Shown here one piece after another: positions 36,074 to 44,596 of a stretch of DNA of 64,000 bases. Source of the DNA: Niallia sp. FSL W8-0635 (lineage in GTDB: Bacteria; Bacillota; Bacilli; Bacillales; Cytobacillaceae); NCBI RefSeq assembly GCF_038007965.1, contig NZ_JBBOYD010000001.1:2272501-2336500 (forward strand). The letters are read 5' to 3'. Under the pieces are notes generated by a model that saw only the letters and a list, made by a program, of their open reading frames with translations, was not told the DNA's origin and ran no database searches. Each line of letters opens with the position of its first letter. Positions within the stretch are counted from its first letter, which is position 1. The translations under genes and the position numbers were made by a program.

Positions 36074-37222
36074 GTGACTGGATTTTTTATCACAGAAAAT
36101 AATGTATCAAAGAGATTAGAAGAACTTTCTGAAATGGGAAAAAGGTTTTCAGAAAGAGCAAAGGAAGTGGATGAGAATGGATCATTTCCTTTTGAAAATA
36201 TAGAAGAACTGCAGAAATCTGGCTATACAAGCTTAACGATTCCTAAGGAGTATGGCGGACAAGAAATTTCTTTATATGAATTAGTAAGACTACAAGAAGT
36301 CATCGCTCAAGGAGATGGATCTACAGCTTTATCCATTGGATGGCATATGGGCGTTGTAAGAAATATATATGAGGCAAATTGGGAGCGGGAGACACTGAAG
36401 GAAGTGTATGGTCGATTGCTAAATGGAGCTTTAATAAATGGAGCAGCAACCGAACCGCAAACAGGAAGTCCGACAAGAGGAGGGAAACCACAAACTACTG
36501 CCGAGAAGAAGGGCGAAAATTGGGTAATTAATGGACATAAATCCTTTACTACGATGTCGCCTGTTTTAGATTACTTTCTCGTAACTGCCTCCATAAAGGA
36601 CTCAGATGATGTAGGTAATTTCCTTATCCCAAAGGAATGCAACGGTATTCGGGTAGAAAACACATGGGATAGTATTGCCTTAAAGGGAACTGGAAGTAAC
36701 GATGTGTATTTTGAAGATGTAGAAATTCCAGCTCCTTACTATGTAGAAAAGCTGGAAAGAAGAAAAAAAGTCAATCCATGGCTATTGCATATTCCCGCAT
36801 GCTATCTAGGAATAGCTGGTGCGGCACAAAAAGAAGCGGTAACTTTTGCGAAAAATTATTCTCCAAATAGTATAAAAGGGACGATTAGTGATATTCCAAG
36901 CGTCCGTGCAAAAATTGGTGAAATAGAATTGAAAATGCAAACAGCCAAACATTTTTTATATTCTGTAAGTAAAAAATGGGATGAAGCAGACAAAGAACAA
37001 CAAGCCCTTCTACTCCCAGAACTAAGTGCAGTGAAATTAGTCGTGACCAATACAGCAATCGAAGTAGTCGATATCGCCATGCGCATTGTCGGAGCACGTA
37101 GTCTTTCCGCCAAAAGTCCTCTACAACGATATTACCGAGACGTCCGAGCAGGCTTACATAACCCACCAATGGACGATATGACAATCGAACAATTAGCAGT
37201 AAAATCACTAAATGATATGTAA
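36074..37222 (+). CDS. Acyl-CoA dehydrogenase-family flavoprotein (YdbM-like)
   Basis: 382 residues, GTG start with GGGAGATGG upstream. Acyl-CoA dehydrogenase fold: 'TIPKEYGGQEISLYELVRL', 'GSTALSIGWHMGVV', 'NGAATEPQTGSP', 'WVINGHKSFTTMSPVLDYFL', 'GTGSNDVYFEDVEIPAPYYV', and the C-terminal 'AMRIVGARSLSAKSPLQRYY'. It would use FAD to oxidise an acyl-CoA, but the substrate is unknown and no other beta-oxidation genes are beside it. It resembles B. subtilis YdbM in size and motifs. Confidence 0.88.
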   Translation: MTGFFITENNVSKRLEELSEMGKRFSERAKEVDENGSFPFENIEELQKSGYTSLTIPKEYGGQEISLYELVRLQEVIAQGDGSTALSIGWHMGVVRNIYEANWERETLKEVYGRLLNGALINGAATEPQTGSPTRGGKPQTTAEKKGENWVINGHKSFTTMSPVLDYFLVTASIKDSDDVGNFLIPKECNGIRVENTWDSIALKGTGSNDVYFEDVEIPAPYYVEKLERRKKVNPWLLHIPACYLGIAGAAQKEAVTFAKNYSPNSIKGTISDIPSVRAKIGEIELKMQTAKHFLYSVSKKWDEADKEQQALLLPELSAVKLVVTNTAIEVVDIAMRIVGARSLSAKSPLQRYYRDVRAGLHNPPMDDMTIEQLAVKSLNDM

Positions 37223-37235
37223 CTACTTAATAAAA

Positions 37236-37261
37236 AATGATTGCCTTTAGAAGCAATCATT
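37236..37261 (+). terminator. Hairpin after the acyl-CoA dehydrogenase gene
   Basis: AATGATTGC (37236-37244) pairs with GCAATCATT (37253-37261); there is no T run. A second hairpin, CATAGTCAAA/TTTGACTATG (37267-37306), follows. Together they probably end transcription, weakly supported. Confidence 0.5.
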
Positions 37262-37406
37262 CTGATCATAGTCAAATTACTTAATAGAAACAGTGGTTTG
37301 ACTATGTTTATATTGCTATATTACACATAGACGTTGCTACGGAAACTTTAAAGTATTAATAGAATCTTATGCTTCTAAGCATTCATTCATTGACCATATA
37401 TATATC

Positions 37407-37574
37407 TTAACCAACTTTTTTCAAATCAGCTCTCACTCTAAATGTTCGATAAAGTCGTAGGAAAAATGTTTCTATTCGAAACGTTCCATTTATGTATCTT
37501 TTTAGCCCAATAACTACTAACTCTTCTATCAAAATCAAACCAAGGAAAGCATAAATCAAAACACTCAAATCCAT
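37407..37574 (-). CDS. Small membrane protein, unknown
   Basis: 55 residues from the ATG at 37574, preceded on the minus strand by AAGGAGGGGA, a strong ribosome site though close to the ATG; a TTG two codons later would be better spaced. It has one membrane span ('LSVLIYAFLGLILIEELVVI') followed by a basic amphipathic tail ('RIETFFLRLYRTFRVRADLK'). I do not recognise it. The ribosome site and amino acid pattern make a real small gene more likely than chance. Confidence 0.5.
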   Translation of the reverse strand: MDLSVLIYAFLGLILIEELVVIGLKRYINGTFRIETFFLRLYRTFRVRADLKKVG

Positions 37575-37862
37575 TCCCCTCCTTAAGACTCTAGTCATTA
37601 TTTCTATTCCTTTTTTTCTTGCAATTCAAACAATTATTAGCCGATTATAAAATAATATGAACATCATTTCTCTTTAATACATAAATATAAAGAGAAAATT
37701 CCTACAAAAAATAGTTCAAAACCATTGAAAAATCTAGAAGAATGACTCATAATCATATCTTGAATCAATACTTTTATTAATTAAAAAACACTTCTAAACA
37801 ATTAGAGGTGATATTCCTCGTCAATCGGGATACAAAATACGCTATATAAAGGGAGATGGAAA

Positions 37863-38732
37863 ATGAAAATAAGAGTTTCTGCCGTACAATATAAACTGGA
37901 AAACATTAAGTCCTTTGAAGAATTTGCAAAACAATGTGAGCATTACGTACGAACAGCACTTGAATTTGGTGCAGAATTTGTTTTATTCCCTGAATTTTTT
38001 ACTACACAGCTTTTATCAATGGGAGATGAAAATAACGCTTTAACGATTAATGAATTACCTGGATTTACCGAGCAATATCAGGATTTATTTAGGTCGTTCG
38101 CTGTTCAAACTGGAATGCATATTATCGGTGGAACTCATGTCATTCGTAGAGAAGATAAATTATATAATGTAGCTCATTTATTTTATCCTGATGGAAGAAT
38201 TGAAGAGCAGGCAAAACTTCATATTACGCCTACAGAAGTATATGAATGGAATATGGAAAAAGGAGACTCCTTCCGCATTTTTGATACGAATAAAGGAAAA
38301 ATTGCGATTCTTACTTGTTATGATATCGAATTTCCTGAAATTGTCCGCATGGCAAAGGCAAAAGGAGCAGATGTTATTTTTTGTCCATCTTGCACAGATG
38401 ATCGCCACGGCTTTCATCGTGTTCGATATACTTGTCATGCAAGAGCAATTGAAAACCAAGTTTATGTTGTTGTAACAGGTACTGTTGGTACACTTACAAA
38501 CGTAGACTTTATGCGAGCAAACTTTGGGCAGGCAGCTGTCATTACGCCAAATGACATCCCGTTTCCACCACAGGGTATTTTAGTGGAAGGGGAACTTAAT
38601 AATGATATGATCGTAACTGCAGATCTAGATTTATCGTTATTATATGAAGTAAGAGAAAAAGGTTCCGTAACGACTTGGAGAGATAGAAGAACAGATCTTT
38701 ATCCTGATTGGAATTCAACTGTGGAAGGATGA
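37863..38732 (+). CDS. Carbon-nitrogen hydrolase (nitrilase superfamily), YhcX-like hydrolase domain
   Basis: 289 residues; GGGAGATGG precedes the ATG. Catalytic triad: Glu in 'EFVLFPEFFTTQLL', Lys in 'EEQAKLHITPTEVYEW', Cys in 'IAILTCYDIEFPEIVRMA'. Further motifs 'GADVIFCPSCTDDRHGFHRV' and 'CHARAIENQVYVVVTGTVG'. It hydrolyses a carbon-nitrogen bond of an amide or related compound. The sequence is like the C-terminal part of YhcX, in which a GNAT acetyltransferase is fused at the N-terminus. Here the acetyltransferase-like gene comes after it instead and is broken. Confidence 0.9.
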   Translation: MKIRVSAVQYKLENIKSFEEFAKQCEHYVRTALEFGAEFVLFPEFFTTQLLSMGDENNALTINELPGFTEQYQDLFRSFAVQTGMHIIGGTHVIRREDKLYNVAHLFYPDGRIEEQAKLHITPTEVYEWNMEKGDSFRIFDTNKGKIAILTCYDIEFPEIVRMAKAKGADVIFCPSCTDDRHGFHRVRYTCHARAIENQVYVVVTGTVGTLTNVDFMRANFGQAAVITPNDIPFPPQGILVEGELNNDMIVTADLDLSLLYEVREKGSVTTWRDRRTDLYPDWNSTVEG

Positions 38733-38739
38733 GTAACGT

Positions 38740-39408
38740 ATGTTCCATAGTGAATTTTATCTCTTTGATGCAGATAAGCCGATTCGATGTACAGTAAGAA
38801 ACTATCAGGAAAAGGATTTTAAAGAACTCATTGCTATTCAATCAGGATGCTTCCCGTAGCCATTTCCAGAAGAATTATGGTGGAATGTTGATCAATTATC
38901 CAGTCATCTTACCCATTTTCCCGAAGGAGCAATCTGTGTGGAAGTGAATGGAGAGCTTGCAGGTTCTTTGACATGTCTTCGTGTCTCTTATGATGCAAAG
39001 CGTCCACATCATAGATGGGAAGAAATAACGAATAATGGATATATAACTACACATGATGAACACGGAAATGCCTTATATGTTGTCGATATAAGCATACGCC
39101 CTAAATTCCGAAAGCTTGGCTTAGGAAAGGTTCTCTTACAAAACGCCTATTATTTAGTGATCGAATTAGGATTAGATAGATTACTTGGGGGTGGAAGAAT
39201 GCCTGGCTATAAAAGGAATGCAAAGGAGATTTCACCAGAGGAGTATTTGCAGCAAGTTCTGTTAGGGAACTTAAGAGATCCTGTTTTAACTTTTTTATTA
39301 CGATGTGGAAGAACTCCAGTTACCGTATTGCATAATTATTTAGAAGATGAAGATTCATTAAACCATGCTGTTTTAATGGAATGGAAAAATCCTTTTAAAA
39401 ATAAATAA
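38740..39408 (+). pseudogene. GNAT acetyltransferase (YhcX N-domain-like) interrupted by an in-frame TAG
   Basis: From the ATG at 38740 (7 bp after the nitrilase stop) the reading frame is open to 39406 except for one TAG at 38857-38859, codon 40. Before it: 'RCTVRNYQEKDFKELIAI' and 'SGCFP'; after it: 'PFPEELWWN' and, further on, 'VVDISIRPKFRKLGLGKVLL' (acetyl-CoA motif), 'GGGRMPGYKRNAKEISPEEY' and 'AVLMEWKNP'. The halves are in phase, so one substitution explains the break. A shorter product could start at a GTG at 38938, but it would lack the first part of the fold. Confidence 0.8.
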
Positions 39409-39415
39409 TCTTTTG

Positions 39416-39492
39416 AAATGTCTTATTTGCCCCATTGATGGAGAGGAATAAATTTTTCCTCCTTTAATCTATGGTTAAATAAGACATTTTTT
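39416..39492 (+). terminator. Terminator after the nitrilase/acetyltransferase pair
   Basis: AAATGTCTTATTT (39416-39428) pairs with AAATAAGACATTT (39477-39489) around a long loop with some inner pairing, followed by TTT. Confidence 0.75.
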
Positions 39493-39611
39493 ATTACCTG
39501 TGAATATCACCGTATATGTAATAAATATCGTTATTAACTAGCATAGTAATTAAAATTAAATTTTTTCAAAAAAGAGATTAAATAGAAAATGGTTTAAAAC
39601 AAAAAAAACAA

Positions 39612-39660
39612 TTGACATGTAAATAATTAAGTTATATATTATTTAATGCTTAATAATTAA
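39612..39660 (+). promoter_or_regulatory. Promoter and possible operator of the MarR-MFS operon
   Basis: TTGACA (39612-39617) and TATATT (39635-39640) are spaced by 17 bases. The sequence AATAATTAA occurs at 39622-39630 and again at 39652-39660, 30 bp apart, one in the spacer and one just past the start point, a plausible pair of sites for the MarR protein encoded next. Confidence 0.65.
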
Positions 39661-39709
39661 CTACTTAAATATTCATTAGTGAAATAAGTTTAGAAAGGAT
39701 GGGGGATAG

Positions 39710-40129
39710 GTGCATAATGGCGAAGACCTTTTTGAAGTCGCAGCAATGTTTGGCACATTTATAAAAAATTTAAAAAGTGATTTTAACAAAAATAGCAATG
39801 ATTTAAATATGACACAGTATAAAATGCTATTTTGTTTAGATAAAGAAGGAGCTCAAAATGTTTCTGATCTTGCGAAGATTGTACACATTACAAATGCTGC
39901 GGTTACTACTATTACCGACCAATTACTGGAAGAAGACTATATTACAAAAGTTCGATCAAAGACTGATCGGAGAGTTGTTAATATTACCATTACCGAAAAG
40001 GGAAGAGATATAGTAAATATTATGAAAAAAGAGCAGCAGAATAAGATGAAGGAACATTTTCGCAAATTAACAGATGAAGATATTCAACATTTAAAAAGAA
40101 TTTTCAAACTATTAAACGAGAATTTCTAA
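39710..40129 (+). CDS. MarR-family transcriptional regulator
   Basis: 139 residues, GTG start at 39710 with GGATGGGGG upstream. Winged helix: 'LNMTQYKMLFCLDKEGAQNV' then 'SDLAKIVHITNAAVTTITDQ' (recognition helix), and the wing 'YITKVRSKTDRRVVNITIT'. It is transcribed with the MFS exporter 28 bp downstream, the standard arrangement of an autoregulated drug-efflux operon. The inducer is unknown. Confidence 0.92.
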   Translation: MHNGEDLFEVAAMFGTFIKNLKSDFNKNSNDLNMTQYKMLFCLDKEGAQNVSDLAKIVHITNAAVTTITDQLLEEDYITKVRSKTDRRVVNITITEKGRDIVNIMKKEQQNKMKEHFRKLTDEDIQHLKRIFKLLNENF

Positions 40130-40157
40130 TAATTTCATAAAGAAAAGAGAGAATGCA

Positions 40158-41777
40158 ATGGAACATTTAACACAAAAGAAAAAACTGTCGATTATGATTG
40201 CCATAATGGCAGCAATGTTTTTCGCAGCGATTAACCAAACAATCGTTAGTACGGCAATGCCGAAAATTATCTCCATCCTTGATGGTATGGATTACTATAC
40301 TTGGACAATTAATATTTACATGCTTACCTCTACTATTGCTACAGTATTAGTAGGAAAGCTATCTGATATGTATGGACGTAAGCCGTTCTTATTAATTGGG
40401 ATTTTATTATTTATGGTTGGTGCTTTCCTAACAGGTACTTCCAATGATGTATTCCAATTTATTGCTTATCGTGGTATTCAAGGTATTGGTGCTGGTATTA
40501 TTCAATCATCAGCCTTTACAGCAGTTGGAGATTTATTCCCACCTCGTGAACGTGGAAAATGGATGGGCTTATTAACAGCCGTATTTGGTTTTTCTAGTGT
40601 GCTTGGACCTCTTTTAGGTGGATATTTAGTGGATCACTTAGATTGGCATTGGTTATTCTGGATCTTCTTACCAATTGGTATTATTGCATTTGGAATGATT
40701 ATGGTTTTATTCCCTAAAGTAGAGGGAAGCGGCAAACAAAGCATTGATTATATTGGCTCTCTATTTATGACGATTGCCATAGTACCATTATTATTAGCCT
40801 TTTCTTGGGCAGGTACAGAATACGCATGGGGATCTGCTCAAATTCTTGGATTAATTGCTTCTAGTATCATTTTTGCAATTGTCTTTGTACTAGTAGAAAG
40901 AAAAGCAAAAAATCCAATATTACCGTTACATCTTTTCAAAAATAATATTGTTACCGTATCAAATATCATTGGTTTTATTATGAACTTTGGTATGATGGGC
41001 GCAATGATTTATCTTTCTTTCTTCGTACAAGGAGTGTTAGGTATTTCACCTACTTATGCTGGATATGTAACAATGCCAATGTCTATTGTAATGGTTATTT
41101 CAAGTACTATTATTGGTCAATTAATTTCAAAAACAGGGAAATATAAACGCTTTGCCTTAATTGGGGTACCAACGATGATTGCTGGTATGGCAATTATGAT
41201 CTTTATGAACAGTGTACCAATGGCTATTTTAAGTATGATTGTATTTGGCTTAGGTCTTGGTATTGGAATGCCAGTATTCTCGATTGCAACACAAAATGCT
41301 GTTTCTCATAAAGAATTGGGAGTAGTAACAGCTTCCACACAGCTATTCCGTAACCTAGGTGGTACAATCGGTATTGCAGTGATGGGTACGGTTATGGCAA
41401 ATAATTTAAAAACCAATCTACAAGATACAATGCAAAATTCGCCTGTTGTTAAGGATTTGGCAACATTGGATCCTCAAGTAACAGAGAAAATCGTTGGATT
41501 TGCAAATCCACAAGCTTTAATGAATAAGCCATTGCTTGAACAAACTGAAGCAAGTCTGCCTGCAGATGTTCAACCCATTTTTGCGAAAATGATTGAAGGA
41601 ATTAGAGACGCTTTAGGTGATACGTTATCAACTGTATTTTTAACTGGTACAATTGTATTAGTGGTTGCCTTTTTATTAGTGTTTTTCTTAAAAGAAATTC
41701 CATTACGCACAACAAACCAAGCTTCTCCAGAAGGGGAGAAGGAAGAAGATATCGTTCTTGATAAACAAAATTCATAA
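40158..41777 (+). CDS. MFS multidrug exporter, DHA2 (EmrB/QacA, 14-span) family
   Basis: 539 residues with 14 predicted membrane spans. Motifs: 'AINQTIVSTAMPKI' in span 1, motif A 'VLVGKLSDMYGRKPFLL', 'AYRGIQGIGAGIIQSSAF' (motif B), and the antiporter motif C 'FSSVLGPLLGGYLVD'. The last loop is enlarged and hydrophilic. These proteins are proton-drug antiporters; drug range is not predictable. The MarR regulator is encoded immediately upstream and a terminator follows. Confidence 0.93.
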   Translation: MEHLTQKKKLSIMIAIMAAMFFAAINQTIVSTAMPKIISILDGMDYYTWTINIYMLTSTIATVLVGKLSDMYGRKPFLLIGILLFMVGAFLTGTSNDVFQFIAYRGIQGIGAGIIQSSAFTAVGDLFPPRERGKWMGLLTAVFGFSSVLGPLLGGYLVDHLDWHWLFWIFLPIGIIAFGMIMVLFPKVEGSGKQSIDYIGSLFMTIAIVPLLLAFSWAGTEYAWGSAQILGLIASSIIFAIVFVLVERKAKNPILPLHLFKNNIVTVSNIIGFIMNFGMMGAMIYLSFFVQGVLGISPTYAGYVTMPMSIVMVISSTIIGQLISKTGKYKRFALIGVPTMIAGMAIMIFMNSVPMAILSMIVFGLGLGIGMPVFSIATQNAVSHKELGVVTASTQLFRNLGGTIGIAVMGTVMANNLKTNLQDTMQNSPVVKDLATLDPQVTEKIVGFANPQALMNKPLLEQTEASLPADVQPIFAKMIEGIRDALGDTLSTVFLTGTIVLVVAFLLVFFLKEIPLRTTNQASPEGEKEEDIVLDKQNS

Positions 41778-41791
41778 GGCGCATATTTTAG

Positions 41792-41832
41792 AAAAGGCTA
41801 TATTCCATAATACTTTGGAATATAGCTTTTTT
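41792..41832 (+). terminator. Terminator of the MarR-MFS operon
   Basis: GCTATATTCCA pairs with TGGAATATAGC around a short loop, followed by TTTTTT. Confidence 0.9.
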
Positions 41833-41958
41833 GCATTTATGGAATAAGAAATAAAAGAAAATTCATACATTTTTTGATGCAATCGTAATTTTTTTCGCAC
41901 AACCTTTTTTCTGTTATAATAAATTATAATAACTGAATGAAAAAGTAGGGATGCATAA

Positions 41959-42666
41959 ATGAAAATCATCTGTTTTGGAGATAGCATAACGAGAGGCGTC
42001 TCTTTTGTAAAAGGCAGGCTAAGAATCATCAAAGACAATTATCCCACTTTTCTTGAAAAATTATTTTCAGTAAATATTTCAGAGGATATAATTGTCTTAA
42101 ATAAAGGTGTATTTAATGATAATTCCCATTTATTATTGAAGAGATTGGAAAAAGATGTCCTTTCTGAAAAGCCAAATTATGTTTTATTAAATGTTGGTGG
42201 GAATGATTGTAATTTTAATTGGCAAGAAGTGGCAGATAGTCCAAATAGTAACCATGAACCAATTGTGTCAGTTCAACAATATATGGAAAATATCAAACAA
42301 ATGGTAACGAAAATGAAACAGTCTAATATCACGCCAATACTGATAACCTTACCACCACTTGATCCGGTTAGGTATTATAAATTTATTGCTGATAAATATG
42401 GGACAACCATTAGTCATTGGATTAGTTGCTGTGGAGGAATTGAGCATTGGCATAGTTTATACAATTTACAGTTGAATAAATTAATTGAACAATTTAATCT
42501 TCCTAACATCGACGTTCGCACAGCACTAAAAAAAGAGGGCAATGCTACTGATTTTATTAGTGATGACGGAATTCACTTGAATGCAGACGGATATAGAAAA
42601 ATGAGTGAAGTCATCTTTGAGGAAATGCTTCGATTTATAGAAGGGGAAAAACCACGGATATCATAG
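41959..42666 (+). CDS. SGNH/GDSL-family hydrolase
   Basis: 235 residues; the ATG follows AGTAGGGATGC. SGNH blocks: 'IICFGDSITRGVSFVKG' (nucleophile Ser), 'VLLNVGGNDCNFNW' (Asn), and 'DGIHLNADGYRKMSEV' (Asp-x-x-His). It has no signal peptide, so it is likely a cytoplasmic esterase or lipase of the TesA/GDSL type. Natural substrate unknown. Single gene. Confidence 0.9.
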   Translation: MKIICFGDSITRGVSFVKGRLRIIKDNYPTFLEKLFSVNISEDIIVLNKGVFNDNSHLLLKRLEKDVLSEKPNYVLLNVGGNDCNFNWQEVADSPNSNHEPIVSVQQYMENIKQMVTKMKQSNITPILITLPPLDPVRYYKFIADKYGTTISHWISCCGGIEHWHSLYNLQLNKLIEQFNLPNIDVRTALKKEGNATDFISDDGIHLNADGYRKMSEVIFEEMLRFIEGEKPRIS

Positions 42667-42777
42667 TTGCTTTTCAATTTATTTTAGAATATAGCTGTGG
42701 AATATTATTGAATTATACTATAAGATAAAGAGACAAGCAGTCATCAATACTTCGATTAGATAGTGGAGGAAACACGG

Positions 42778-43341
42778 ATGAATACATTGTATGAAAAAAT
42801 AATTGATGTTTTGCAACTTAATGGACCAACAACCCTATCTGTAATTCATAATGAATTAAATCGTTTTTTAGGAGAGGAAGATACAGCGATTTCGATGTCC
42901 TCCATTAAGTCTGTCCTTTCACGGAAGAAAGACTTATTTGAGGTTTGTGATGATATCGTATCGATTCATCCAGATAAAGAAATAACGAAATTAATTGTTG
43001 AATATAAGGTAAATCAAGAACACTCTTTTAGTATTCATATCGATTTTGACCTTCACAATTATTTAATCCAAGAATGGAGCCAATTTCCAATTGTCGTACC
43101 CCCAGTTTTTAATAAAATCGAGCCAGAAGAGTATGATGCATTAAAGATGGAATTGTATCGATTGAAAATTTGGAATTGGGAAGAGGAGCTACTTGGAATA
43201 GAATCCGTAAAATGTACAGTTCGATTAGTTACCGTTAATGCCTCTTACACGGTTGATTTAGTAAATTTACAATCGAAGGAATGGAGACATATACAGAAAA
43301 TCATTTCCCTTTTTACCGATTTAGAATTGCTACTTAAATGA
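42778..43341 (+). CDS. Unknown protein with a possible N-terminal winged helix
   Basis: 187 residues from the ATG at 42778, 8 bases after GGAGG. Residues 1-65 ('MNTLYEKIIDVLQLNGPTTL', 'SSIKSVLSRKKDLFEVCDDI', 'VSIHP') look like a HARE- or MarR-type winged helix. The remainder is beta-rich with no known motif ('FSIHIDFDLHNYLIQEWSQF', 'KCTVRLVTVNASYTVDLV'). It could be a small DNA-binding or adaptor protein. I cannot assign a family. Confidence 0.75.
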   Translation: MNTLYEKIIDVLQLNGPTTLSVIHNELNRFLGEEDTAISMSSIKSVLSRKKDLFEVCDDIVSIHPDKEITKLIVEYKVNQEHSFSIHIDFDLHNYLIQEWSQFPIVVPPVFNKIEPEEYDALKMELYRLKIWNWEEELLGIESVKCTVRLVTVNASYTVDLVNLQSKEWRHIQKIISLFTDLELLLK

Positions 43342-43349
43342 TGGAGGAT

Positions 43350-43383
43350 AAACATATCAATGTGAAAATTGATATGTTTTTTT
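43350..43383 (+). terminator. Terminator after the unknown winged-helix gene
   Basis: AAACATATCAAT (43350-43361) pairs with ATTGATATGTTT (43368-43379) and a T run follows. A second stem, AAATACCGTT/AACGGTATTT (43415-43451), lies between it and the convergent acetyltransferase gene. Confidence 0.88.
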
Positions 43384-43472
43384 GTATGGAAAATGATTAT
43401 TCGGGAAAGATGACAAATACCGTTTGTTCCAAAGGGGAGCGAACGGTATTTTAGTTTAATGACTTTTTTATA

Positions 43473-44258
43473 TTAACGATACATTGTCCATAACCCAATA
43501 TCTTTAAAGCCAACTTTTTTATAGATCTTACCTGCATCTGGATTGTCATAAAACAAACAGACATATTGCTTTTCCTTCAATACATCCTTTACAAGAGCTG
43601 TCATTAACTTACTAGCATAACCATTATTTCGGTAGTCCTTATGTGTGCATACACCAACAATCATCGCAGACTGAGAATTTTCAGCAGTCGTAGAGACAGT
43701 GGAAATAATTTCTTGTTTATCATTTTCCAGATAATAGGTGCGTCCAGTTTTTGATTCGATTGCTTTTTTTAATATATTTTTCGTTTGAGCTGTCGTTATA
43801 AATTCATCGATGGAATCTCGTAATACAACAATTCTATCAATATCGGCAATAGTAGCTTCTTTTATCGTTTCCGTAATTTCTATATCTTTATTTGTTCCAC
43901 ACTGAGCAAAATAGGTTACTTTTTTCTTTCCTAAAGTCAGGTTGGGAAGGTTTTCAAATTTCTCAACAAAGTCAGCTCTTCCTGATAATGATACAGGATT
44001 AGTAGTAGTCTGCATAATGGAAGCAAAACCTTCTACATCAAACAGATTCTTATCTTTGCAGTAAAAGATATAGCTTTCAAAATATTTAAGAAGAACTGCA
44101 GTAATATGCCCCTCATGAAATTCTCCCCAAAGCTTTTGAAAAGAAGCATCATAGCCGAAAGCCTCGATGTCTCCAATAATAAAAAGGTTAATAGAAGGAT
44201 CTTGCAGCAAAAACTCCATTACAATAGAGTGGTCATTCTCAGTCAGTTCTCGAATCAT
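43473..44258 (-). CDS. GNAT-family N-acetyltransferase with N-terminal extension
   Basis: 261 residues. The first ~125 residues ('MIRELTENDHSIVMEFLL', 'SINLFIIGDIEAFGYD') are a degenerate GNAT-like half. The C-terminal half is a standard GNAT domain: 'EATIADIDRIVVLRDSIDEF', 'AMIVGVCTHKDYRNNGYASK' with the acetyl-CoA loop, and 'CLFYDNPDAGKIYKKVGFKD'. This double layout is seen in the YnaD/FR47-like group. Substrate unknown. Confidence 0.88.
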   Translation of the reverse strand: MIRELTENDHSIVMEFLLQDPSINLFIIGDIEAFGYDASFQKLWGEFHEGHITAVLLKYFESYIFYCKDKNLFDVEGFASIMQTTTNPVSLSGRADFVEKFENLPNLTLGKKKVTYFAQCGTNKDIEITETIKEATIADIDRIVVLRDSIDEFITTAQTKNILKKAIESKTGRTYYLENDKQEIISTVSTTAENSQSAMIVGVCTHKDYRNNGYASKLMTALVKDVLKEKQYVCLFYDNPDAGKIYKKVGFKDIGLWTMYR

Positions 44259-44396
44259 ATATGTAGCCTTCTTTCTGTCTATGAAATAATATTTGTTAGT
44301 TTATCATAATATTAGGAATTTAAATAGAGTTTTAAATAGTTTTATTTTTTGTATTTTTTTAATGTATGAGTTTGATTGGATAGTAGGGTTATGATG

Positions 44397-44502
44397 GACG
44401 ATGAAAACCATTTTGACTGACAGCAGCAAGAAAATTAGCGTTCATGCAACCTATGAACGCCACATTCTGTATAATCCGCCAAGTATAACAGTTTTCATCA
44501 TC
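44397..44502. repeat. Hairpin element of ~105 bp, MITE-like or structured leader
   Basis: GATGAAAAC (44400-44408) pairs with GTTTTCATC (44491-44499), closing 82 bases that include a perfect 8-bp hairpin, GCGTTCAT/ATGAACGC (44438-44445 with 44453-44460). It lies between the metH terminator and the start of the acetyltransferase gene on the minus strand. It contains no gene. It could be an interspersed repeat or part of a transcript leader; the present sequence does not decide. Confidence 0.5.
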
Positions 44503-44515
44503 AAAAAATCAACAA

Positions 44516-44563
44516 AAAAATGAAATCCAGCTGAACAAAAATACGAGCTGGATTTCATTTTAT
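44516..44563 (-). terminator. Terminator of the methionine operon
   Basis: AATGAAATCCAGCT (from 44519) pairs with AGCTGGATTTCATT (to 44559); the minus strand continues into a long T run (plus-strand A7 at 44514-44520). Confidence 0.9.
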
Positions 44564-44596
44564 TAAACGTATTCAGATAGCAAAAATAATTCCATT

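Noticed and set aside
38857..38859. TAG read as pyrrolysine or by programmed readthrough
   Set aside because: No pyl genes are visible, the organism type rarely has them, and one substitution to a stop explains the data more simply.
44259..44596. Riboswitch leader for the acetyltransferase at 43473-44258
   Set aside because: The hairpins at 44397-44502 match no known riboswitch core, and the distance from the gene start is about 140 bases with no terminator or ribosome-site occlusion between.
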